Shown here in pieces: positions 57,986 to 64,000 of a DNA stretch of 64,000 nucleotides. The stretch is from Devosia soli (GTDB taxonomy: Bacteria; Pseudomonadota; Alphaproteobacteria; Rhizobiales; Devosiaceae), in contig NZ_LAJG01000005.1 in NCBI RefSeq assembly GCF_000970455.1, positions 310,001 to 374,000 of the forward strand. Direction: 5' to 3'. Position 1 is the stretch's first letter. Every line of letters begins with the position of its first letter. Below the pieces are notes generated by a model. That model made no database searches, was not told the origin of the DNA, and saw only the letters and a program-made list of their open reading frames with translations. The translations under genes and the position numbers were made by a program.

Positions 57986-58095
57986 ACCCCCACCTAGCCT
58001 CCCCCTGGTAGGGCGAGGGACCTGCCGGTGGCGTACATGTTCGCGGCAAGAGCCGATGCGTCCCTCCCCCTCGCAGGGGGAGGATAGGTGGGGGT
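57986..58095. repeat. MITE-like inverted-repeat element A2
   Basis: The ends CCCCCACCTAGCCTCCCCC (from 57987) and GGGGGAGGATAGGTGGGGG (to about 58094) are reverse complements with one mismatch, enclosing 70 bases. The right end also has its own hairpin (CCTCCCCC/GGGGGAGG, 58063-58083). It resembles the element at 53594-53693 and sits between iolC and iolD. Confidence 0.65.
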
Positions 58096-58200
58096 TGGGT
58101 AAGTGCCCCGCCCTCGTGGTTCGAGGCTACGCTGCGCTGCGCACCTCACCATGAGGGATACTGAATAGGTCTGCAAAGACCAAAAGAATGAGGAGTGGCC

Positions 58201-60048
58201 ATGAGCCAGACGACTGTTCGATTGACGATGGCTCAGGCCGTGGCGCGGTTTCTTACCGCTCAAAAGACGGTGATTGCGGGCGAGACGGTGCCGATTTTTG
58301 GCGGGGTTTTTGCGATTTTTGGTCACGGCAACGTGGCCGGGGTGGGCGAGGCGCTATATGGCGTCAAGGAGGCGCTGCCGACCTATCGCGGGCAGAACGA
58401 GCAGAGCATGGCGCATGCGGCTATTGCTTATTCCAAAGCCAATTTCCGCCGCCGGTTCATGGCGGTGACGAGTTCGATCGGGCCCGGCGCGCTTAACATG
58501 GTGACGGCGGCAGCGCTGGCGCATGTGAACCGTATTCCCGTGCTGCTGCTGCCGGGCGATGTGTTCGCCAATCGGCTTCCGGACCCGGTGCTGCAGCAGG
58601 TCGAAAACTGGGCCGACGGCACGGTTTCGGCCAATGACTGTTTCCGCCCAGTGAGCCGCTATTTCGATCGAGTCACGCGGCCCGAGCAGATCATTCCGGC
58701 GCTCCGGCGCGCGATGCAGGTGCTGACGGACCCGGCTGAATGCGGGCCGGTGACGCTGAGCCTTTGCCAGGATACGCAGGCGGAAGCCTATGATTATCCC
58801 GAGAGCTTTTTTGCGGAAAAGGTCTGGATGCCGCGGCGGATCATGCCGGATGCGGACGAATTCGCGACCGCAGCGGCCGCGCTGAAGCTGGCGAAGAAGC
58901 CGGTGATCATCGCGGGCGGCGGCGTGCTTTACTCGGAAGCGACGGAAAGCCTTGCGGCTTTTGCCGAAGAGCACGGCATTCCGGTGATGGAGACGCAGGC
59001 GGGCAAGAGCGCCCTGCCCCATGACCATGAACTCAATATGGGCTCGGTCGGCGTGACGGGTTCGTCGGCATCCAACATCCTGGCTGAAGAGGCCGATGTG
59101 GTGCTGGCGGTCGGCACGCGCCTGCAGGATTTTACCACGGGCTCGTGGGCGCTTTTCAAGAACGAGAATGTGCGGGTAATCGGTCTCAACGTGCAGCCGT
59201 TCGACGCGCACAAGCACAATGCGCTGCCGCTTGTGGCGGATGCTCGTGTGGGACTTGAAGCGCTGGATGCCGCACTGATGGGTTGGCAGGTTGATCCCGA
59301 TTGGACGTATAAAGCCTTGCGCGGCAAGGAAGATTGGATCAAGGACGCCGATGCGGCGCGCGCGGCGACCAATGCCGAACTGCCGTCGGACGCGCAGGTG
59401 ATCGGCGCCGTGCAGCGTGGGCGGACCAAGGCGACGCTGGTCTGCGCCTCGGGCGGTCTACCGGGCGAATTGCACAAGCTGTGGCGCGCCGATGCGCCGG
59501 GCAGCTATCATCTCGATTATGGTTTTTCGACCATGGGCTATGAAATTGCCGGTGGGCTCGGCGTCAAGTTGGCGCGGCCGGAGGACGATGTCGTCGTCAT
59601 GGTCGGGGACGGCTCGTACCTGATGATGAATTCGGAGATCGTCAGCGCAGTGATGATGGGTGTGTCGCTGACCATCGTGCTGCTCGACAATTCAGGCTTT
59701 GGCTGCATCAACCGGCTGCAGATGGCGACCGGCGGGGCGAACTTCAACAACCTCTTCCGCGACACTTATCATGTCGAAATGCCGAACGTAGACTTTGCGG
59801 CGCATGCGGCATCCATGGGCGCTGTGGCAAAGAAGGTGGGTTCGGTGGCGGAGCTTGAGGCCGAGCTGGCGGCGAGCGAAGGCCAGGGCGGCGTGCGGGT
59901 GTTTGTCATTGATACCGATCCGCTGATCACCACGGATGCCGGGGGGCATTGGTGGGATGTGGCGGTGCCGGAGGTGAGCGATCGGCCGACGGTAAATGCG
60001 GCGCGCGAGGGATATGTGAAGGCGCTCGCGGCGCAGCGGATTGGGTAG
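58201..60048 (+). CDS. iolD: 3D-(3,5/4)-trihydroxycyclohexane-1,2-dione hydrolase (IolD)
   Basis: ATG 58201 (MSQTTVRLTMAQAVARFL) has GAGGAG upstream. The 615-residue protein shows the ThDP-enzyme fold: GHGNVAGVGEAL at the N terminus with Glu-containing PTYRGQNEQSMAH, a central domain, and the ThDP motif GDGSYLMMNSEIVSAVMMGVSLTIVLLDN. It opens the ring of the trione. Acting after IolE in the myo-inositol pathway. Confidence 0.95.
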   Translation: MSQTTVRLTMAQAVARFLTAQKTVIAGETVPIFGGVFAIFGHGNVAGVGEALYGVKEALPTYRGQNEQSMAHAAIAYSKANFRRRFMAVTSSIGPGALNMVTAAALAHVNRIPVLLLPGDVFANRLPDPVLQQVENWADGTVSANDCFRPVSRYFDRVTRPEQIIPALRRAMQVLTDPAECGPVTLSLCQDTQAEAYDYPESFFAEKVWMPRRIMPDADEFATAAAALKLAKKPVIIAGGGVLYSEATESLAAFAEEHGIPVMETQAGKSALPHDHELNMGSVGVTGSSASNILAEEADVVLAVGTRLQDFTTGSWALFKNENVRVIGLNVQPFDAHKHNALPLVADARVGLEALDAALMGWQVDPDWTYKALRGKEDWIKDADAARAATNAELPSDAQVIGAVQRGRTKATLVCASGGLPGELHKLWRADAPGSYHLDYGFSTMGYEIAGGLGVKLARPEDDVVVMVGDGSYLMMNSEIVSAVMMGVSLTIVLLDNSGFGCINRLQMATGGANFNNLFRDTYHVEMPNVDFAAHAASMGAVAKKVGSVAELEAELAASEGQGGVRVFVIDTDPLITTDAGGHWWDVAVPEVSDRPTVNAAREGYVKALAAQRIG

Positions 60049-60070
60049 TCACTAGCCTATAGTGGTCGTC

Positions 60071-60136
60071 ACCACCGGGCTTGTCCCGGTGGTCGATGCG
60101 GAGGCGAGATGCATTGCCCAGACAGGCCGGGCAATG
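60071..60136. repeat. Short palindromic repeats B (two units)
   Basis: ACCACCGGG/CCCGGTGGT (60071-60093) and CATTGCCC/GGGCAATG (60112-60136) are adjacent hairpins between iolD and iolE. The same two unit types recur at 62235-62299 and one at 62906-62928. Confidence 0.65.
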
Positions 60137-60183
60137 ACGATGAAATGAGAGAATCGAGCGCGGGGAGAGATACCCCTCACCCT

Positions 60184-60207
60184 GATTTTCGCTGAAAGCG
60201 AAAAATC
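60184..60207. repeat. Short hairpin C before iolE
   Basis: GATTTTCGCT and AGCGAAAAATC pair around a three-base loop, followed by CCCTCTCCCGCGAGGGG. It is part of the iolD-iolE gap and probably another dispersed repeat. Confidence 0.5.
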
Positions 60208-60258
60208 TGTCCCTCTCCCGCGAGGGGCGAGGGAGGTGCGGTGGATGAGGAGACAAGA

Positions 60259-61176
60259 ATGAAAGCCAAGCTTGGGATGTCGCCGATCGCGTGGTGGAAC
60301 GATGATCTGGTGGAGCTCAGCGATGATGTGTCGCTTGAAGAATGCCTGCGCCAGTCGCGGTCGGCGGGATTTACCGGCATGGAGAAAGGGCGGCGGTTTC
60401 CGGATGATCCGGAGGTGATGCTGCCGATACTGCGCGCTGCCGACGTGACGCTCTGTGGCGGGTGGTTCTCGGGGACGCTGATTGAGGAAGAGCTGACGGC
60501 AAACAAGGACCGCATTCTGCCGATGATCGAATTGTTCAAGGCGGTCGATGCGCCTTGCATCGTTTATGGCGAAGTGGGGCGGTCGATCCAGGGCAAGCGG
60601 AATGTGCCGCTGGCGCAGAAGCCGAAGCTTTCGGACGACGAGATGAAGGCCTATGGGCGCAAGGTGACGCAATTTGGTGAATGGTGCGCCGAGCAGGGCA
60701 TGCCGCTGAGCTATCATCATCATATGGCGGCCGTGGTTGAGACCGAGCCGGAGTTGGATGCGTTCATGGCAGCTTCAGGAGAAGGCATTCCGCTGTTGCT
60801 TGATGCGGGGCACCTTGCTTTTGCAGGCGGCGATCCGCTGCGCGCGATCGACAAGCACCATACACGCATCAACCACGTGCATGTGAAGGATATTCGCCGC
60901 GCCGTGGTCGATGGGCTGGATCGGACCCAGCAGAGCTTTTTGGACGCCGTGGCGCTGGGGGCATTCACCGTGCCGGGGGATGGCTCGCTCGACTTTGGCG
61001 CGATTGTGCAGCGGCTGGCCGATCACGGCTATGAGGGCTGGTTTGTCGTCGAGGCCGAGCAGGATCCGAAGAAGAACCCGCCGCTCAAAATGGCGCAGGT
61101 GGGGCATAAGGAGCTGATGCGGGTGATGACGGCGGCGGGCTACACCGTCGAGACGCAAGGTTTTCCCAACGCGTGA
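60259..61176 (+). CDS. iolE: Inosose dehydratase (IolE)
   Basis: GAGGAG before ATG 60259 (MKAKLGMSPIAWWNDDL) gives 305 residues. The TIM-barrel xylose-isomerase-like pattern with SYHHHMAAVVETEPELDAFM, LLLDAGHLAFAGGDP and NHVHVKDIR supplies the metal ligands. It dehydrates scyllo-inosose to the trione used by IolD. Confidence 0.95.
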   Translation: MKAKLGMSPIAWWNDDLVELSDDVSLEECLRQSRSAGFTGMEKGRRFPDDPEVMLPILRAADVTLCGGWFSGTLIEEELTANKDRILPMIELFKAVDAPCIVYGEVGRSIQGKRNVPLAQKPKLSDDEMKAYGRKVTQFGEWCAEQGMPLSYHHHMAAVVETEPELDAFMAASGEGIPLLLDAGHLAFAGGDPLRAIDKHHTRINHVHVKDIRRAVVDGLDRTQQSFLDAVALGAFTVPGDGSLDFGAIVQRLADHGYEGWFVVEAEQDPKKNPPLKMAQVGHKELMRVMTAAGYTVETQGFPNA

Positions 61177-61215
61177 CATTTGCTAAGGCATGCGCCAGCT
61201 CGGAAGGATTGGCGC

Positions 61216-61467
61216 ATGGCTCTCAAGGAAAACGATCTGAACTGGTTCCGACCACTCTGGCGGCGTGTTGCCATCGTGGTGTTCCTGACGGCCTGGCTGA
61301 TCTGGGAGGTGGTCTGGACCAAGGAAACGCTGTGGATGGTGCTGGTGGGCGCGGCCCTTGCCTATTCACTCTGGAATTTCTTCTATGCCTTCCCCAAGGA
61401 GGAGCCAAAGAATGAGCAAATCCCCCCTGCTGGTCCGATCGACGGCGACGAGCGGCAAGATCCATGA
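61216..61467 (+). CDS. Small two-pass membrane protein in iol cluster
   Basis: The 83-residue product (MALKENDLNWFRPLWRR...) has two hydrophobic helices (about 17-34 and 40-58, TLWMVLVGAALAYSLWNFF). It overlaps the iolB start by 56 bases. Not a known pathway enzyme; could help an inositol transporter or be unrelated. Confidence 0.7.
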   Translation: MALKENDLNWFRPLWRRVAIVVFLTAWLIWEVVWTKETLWMVLVGAALAYSLWNFFYAFPKEEPKNEQIPPAGPIDGDERQDP

Positions 61468-62212
61468 TGTGACGCCGGCTTCGGCCGGCTGGACGCATGT
61501 CGGGTTTGGGCTGCACAAGCTGAAACCGGGCGAGGCCTATGGCGAGGCGACGGGCGAGCGCGAGGTATGCCTGGTGCTGGTTTCCGGCAAGGGGCGCTTT
61601 GCCGTCGACGGCGAGGATTTTGGCGAGCTCGGCGAGCGGATGAGCCCGTTCGAGGGCGCGCCTTGGGCGCTTTATGTGCCGGCGGGGCGAGACTGGGCTG
61701 TCGATGCGACGACGGACCTGGAACTCGCAGTGTGTTCGGCGCCGGGCGGCGGGAATTTTCATGCCAAGGTCATTCCGCCGGGGACGCATCCGCGGATTTC
61801 TCGCGGCAAGGGCGCTAATGTCAGGCATGTCTACAACATCATGCCGGAGGACGATGGCTCGGCCAATGCGCTCCTGGTCGTTGAAGTGATTACGCCGCAA
61901 GGCAATACTTCGTCCTATCCGCCGCATAAGCATGATCAGGACAATCTTCCGCACGAGAGTTTTCTCGAAGAGACCTATTATCATCGCATGAACCCGCCGC
62001 AGGGGTTCGCCTTCCAGCGCGTGTTCACCGATGACCGGAGCCTCGATGAAGCGATGGCGATCGAGGATGGGGATGTCACCCTGGTGCCGCGGGGATACCA
62101 CCCGGTGGCGACGACGGCGGGGTATGATCTTTATTATCTCAACGTCATGGCTGGGCCGAAGCGGGTGTGGAAGTTTTACAATGCGCCCGAACATGAGTGG
62201 ATGTTGAAGTAG
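61412..62212 (+). CDS. iolB: 5-deoxy-glucuronate isomerase (IolB)
   Basis: GGAGGAG upstream fixes ATG 61412 (MSKSPLLVRSTATSGK). The 266-residue bicupin has YPPHKHDQDNLPHESFLEETYYHRMNPPQGFAFQRV, the metal site of the family, and VPRGYHPVATTAGYDLYYLNVMAG. It isomerises the IolD product before the IolC kinase step. Confidence 0.95.
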   Translation: MSKSPLLVRSTATSGKIHDVTPASAGWTHVGFGLHKLKPGEAYGEATGEREVCLVLVSGKGRFAVDGEDFGELGERMSPFEGAPWALYVPAGRDWAVDATTDLELAVCSAPGGGNFHAKVIPPGTHPRISRGKGANVRHVYNIMPEDDGSANALLVVEVITPQGNTSSYPPHKHDQDNLPHESFLEETYYHRMNPPQGFAFQRVFTDDRSLDEAMAIEDGDVTLVPRGYHPVATTAGYDLYYLNVMAGPKRVWKFYNAPEHEWMLK

Positions 62213-62234
62213 GGCTTCTATCCCAGACTCCGTC

Positions 62235-62299
62235 ATTGCCCGGTTTATCCGGGCAATCCAGTTCGCGATGGCATGGACCACCGAGACAAGCCCGGTGGT
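62235..62299. repeat. Short palindromic repeats B after iolB
   Basis: ATTGCCCGG/CCGGGCAAT (62235-62257) and ACCACCG/CGGTGGT (62277-62299) repeat the two units seen at 60071-60136 in opposite order, as if inverted. Confidence 0.65.
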
Positions 62300-62340
62300 G
62301 ACGGTGGCAGTGAGGCGTTCGAGCTTGACGCCGCGAAGTG

Positions 62341-62808
62341 CTAATCGAGCATATTTTCCGGAGCTGTGCCGTCGGTGAGGAAGGAGAAGGTGTAAGTTGT
62401 GCCTTTGGTGTCGGTTGCCTCGCAGGTGTATTGTGCGGGGCCGGCGGTGGGATCTCCGGCGAGGAGGCACTTTCCCAAGGCTTTTCGGTCGACATTGTTG
62501 TTGCCACTGCCGTCTTCGCCTTTGGTGATTTGATCAACAGCGAGTGCGAGATTGCCGTTTTCGGCGCTGGCTGGCCCGCTGAGGACGAAGAAGCGGCCGT
62601 TTGGATCGTCGGTCCAGATGGAGAGGTCCATGCGGCTATCGGTATAGACCACCTGCATGACTTCGCCCGAGCAGAGGCTGGTCAGGTTTTCGTTGCCGAC
62701 AAGAAAGCTCTGACAGGTGCCGCGGAGGGTGAAGACCGAATGGGGTTCGGCGCTTTGGGCGGTGGGGGACATCAGCAGGAGGCCGGTCACTAGGGGCAGG
62801 AATTTCAT
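62341..62808 (-). CDS. Secreted hypothetical protein
   Basis: ATG 62808 (MKFLPLVTGLLLMSPTAQSAEP) gives a signal peptide of about 19 residues and a 155-residue protein with four Cys (GTCQSF, SLCSGE, GKCLLAG, YTCEATD), probably two disulfides in the periplasm. No family recognised. It lies between iolB and the iolG-like gene but is not a known inositol gene. Confidence 0.75.
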   Translation of the reverse strand: MKFLPLVTGLLLMSPTAQSAEPHSVFTLRGTCQSFLVGNENLTSLCSGEVMQVVYTDSRMDLSIWTDDPNGRFFVLSGPASAENGNLALAVDQITKGEDGSGNNNVDRKALGKCLLAGDPTAGPAQYTCEATDTKGTTYTFSFLTDGTAPENMLD

Positions 62809-62905
62809 GGGCTCACAGGGCTTTGGGCCCGTCAATTGTCCAAATGAAAAAGGGCGCTGTGGTGGCGCCCTTCTTGTTTCCAAGTTTGCCGGCTCCCGAT
62901 GATGG

Positions 62906-62928
62906 ATTGCCGGGACAAGCCCGGCGAT
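62906..62928. repeat. Short palindromic repeat B
   Basis: ATTGCCGGG/CCCGGCGAT with a five-base loop, between the secreted protein gene and the iolG-like gene. Confidence 0.55.
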
Positions 62929-62965
62929 GACGACGGGGAGGATGGATGGAAGCTGCCCGCTTGCG

Positions 62966-64000
62966 TCAGCGGCCCTGGAACACGCTCTTGTCGGCCATGA
63001 CGCCGGTGATCTCGCTCACTTTGACCGCCCTGCCCTCTTTCACCGATTTCAGCGCGGCATCGGCCAATGCAAGCGCTATGAGACCATCGGTGCCGCTGGG
63101 GGATGCCGGGGATTTGGATTCGACAAAATCGATGAAGCTCGAGATTTCGCGGGCATAGGCTTCGGTGTAGCGGGTCATGAAGAAGTCGTGGAGCGGCGGG
63201 CGGGTATAGCCCGAGGCATTGGCGACTTCGATCGAGACGGGGCGCTGGTTTTCGATGGCGACGGCGCCCTTGGAGCCATGCACTTCGACGCGCTGATCAT
63301 AGCCATAAGTGGCGCGGCGGGAATTGGAGATGGTCGCGTGCTTGCCCGAGGCCGTCGAGAGCATGACTGAAACGCTGTCATAATCGCCGGCGGCGCCGAT
63401 GGCCGGGTCGACGAGGACAGAGCCCTGGGCGGTAACGGTTTCGATCTCTTCGCCCAGCATGAAGCGGGCAATGTCGAAGTCGTGGATGGTCATATCGCGG
63501 AAAATGCCGCCCGAGCGCTTGATGTAGTCGACGCCCGGCGCGCCGGGATCGCGCGAGGTGATGGTCACCATTTCGACGGCGCCGACCTGGCCTTCCTCGA
63601 TCGCCTGCTTGACGGCCTGGAAGTGCGGATCGAAGCGGCGGTTGAAGCCGACCATTAGGGTCGCGCCGGTTTCGTCGACGACGCGGAGACAGGCTTTGAC
63701 GCGCTCGACATCGAGGTCGACTGGTTTTTCGCAGAAGATCGCCTTGCCGGCGCGGGCGAAGCGCTCGATCAGATCGGCATGGGTGTCAGTGGGGGTACAG
63801 ATGACCACGGCGTCGATATCGGCGGCGGATTCTATGGCTTCAATGGTGCGGACTTCGGCGCCGTACTGGGTTGCAATGGCATTGGCCGCATCAGCCATTG
63901 GGTCGGCGACGGCGGCGAGCTTTGCCTTGGGATTGGAGCCAATGGCCTTGGCGTGAACCTTGCCAATGCGGCCGGCGCCGAGAAGGCCAAAACGAACGGT
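62966..64000 (-). CDS. iolG: Inositol 2-dehydrogenase-like Gfo/Idh protein (IolG), N terminus cut by window
   Basis: The frame remains open to the window edge (TVRFGLLGAGRIGKVHAKAIG), so only the first one or two residues are missing. It has the GAGRIG nucleotide loop, EKPVD, and the IHDFDIARFMLGEE active-site region (DxxxH-type) of inositol dehydrogenases. It converges on the cluster from the other strand. Assignment to inositol rests on the neighbourhood and on IolG-like motifs. Confidence 0.85.
   Translation of the reverse strand, partial: TVRFGLLGAGRIGKVHAKAIGSNPKAKLAAVADPMADAANAIATQYGAEVRTIEAIESAADIDAVVICTPTDTHADLIERFARAGKAIFCEKPVDLDVERVKACLRVVDETGATLMVGFNRRFDPHFQAVKQAIEEGQVGAVEMVTITSRDPGAPGVDYIKRSGGIFRDMTIHDFDIARFMLGEEIETVTAQGSVLVDPAIGAAGDYDSVSVMLSTASGKHATISNSRRATYGYDQRVEVHGSKGAVAIENQRPVSIEVANASGYTRPPLHDFFMTRYTEAYAREISSFIDFVESKSPASPSGTDGLIALALADAALKSVKEGRAVKVSEITGVMADKSVFQGR

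Noticed and set aside
61223-62470. Minus-strand open frame (415 codons) opposite iolB
   Set aside because: Arg/His-rich shadow of iolB and of the small membrane gene.
1-64000. CRISPR array or rRNA operon
   Set aside because: No regularly spaced direct repeats of CRISPR length and no rRNA-like conserved blocks were noticed while reading the window.

Overview
The window looks like the chromosome of an alphaproteobacterium, most likely Hyphomicrobiales (Rhizobiales) of Devosia type. The evidence is high GC, a myo-inositol catabolic cluster with an RpiR-type regulator and a fused iolC, an FMN riboswitch in front of a RibN-like transporter, and a GapR-type domain carried by the resident phage. 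The genus is an inference from gene content; no rRNA is present.

Positions 1 to about 46,809 are an integrated, apparently complete HK97-fold, long-tailed (siphovirus-like) prophage whose left end lies upstream of the window. It ends in the 3' half of a tRNA-Pro(GGG) (46762-46809), directly after a tyrosine integrase, so this is one attachment site. Left to right: accessory plus-strand genes (SRAP/YedK-like repair protein, KilA-N protein); a lysis block on the minus strand (2829-4594); an accessory block (4.9-9.4 kb) with a polysaccharide-polymerase-like membrane protein, a SEL1-repeat periplasmic protein and small genes; then the minus-strand late operon read from right to left: HNH nuclease, Lar-like protein, terminase small and large subunits, portal, ClpP-like protease, HK97 capsid, connectors, tail tube, a pair of tail chaperones linked by a -1 frameshift site, tape measure, tail tip, J-like protein and a beta-helix tailspike. 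The leftward early genes (37.5 down to 29.1 kb) include a Cro-like repressor, a LexA-type DNA-binding protein, a GapR/ParB-like fusion, a SNF2-like helicase, a DNA methyltransferase, an orphan Fis-type HTH, a DnaA domain IV-like protein and a replication-type HTH protein. A CI/LexA-type S24 repressor (37555-38277) is read divergently, followed by a toxin/antitoxin-like pair with a DUF6941-like gene. The rightward early arm (40.66-46.75 kb) is a tightly overlapping run of small genes ending in an excisionase-like protein and the integrase. Related 7-5-7 palindromes (TGTARCA-N5-TGYTACA) occur both in the repressor/Cro gap and on the promoter of the rightward arm 3 kb away, and are the likely shared operators.

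From 46,810 to 64,000 is host chromosome: a hybrid sensor kinase, DNA polymerase IV, a decayed adenylate-cyclase fragment, an AraC-type regulator divergent from a Gfo/Idh-aldo/keto reductase fusion, an FMN riboswitch with a RibN-like riboflavin importer, and the inositol cluster iolR-like, iolC(J), iolD, iolE, a small membrane protein, iolB and, on the other strand and cut by the window edge, an iolG-type dehydrogenase. Host intergenic gaps carry short palindromic and roughly 100-bp inverted-repeat elements that I did not see in the prophage.
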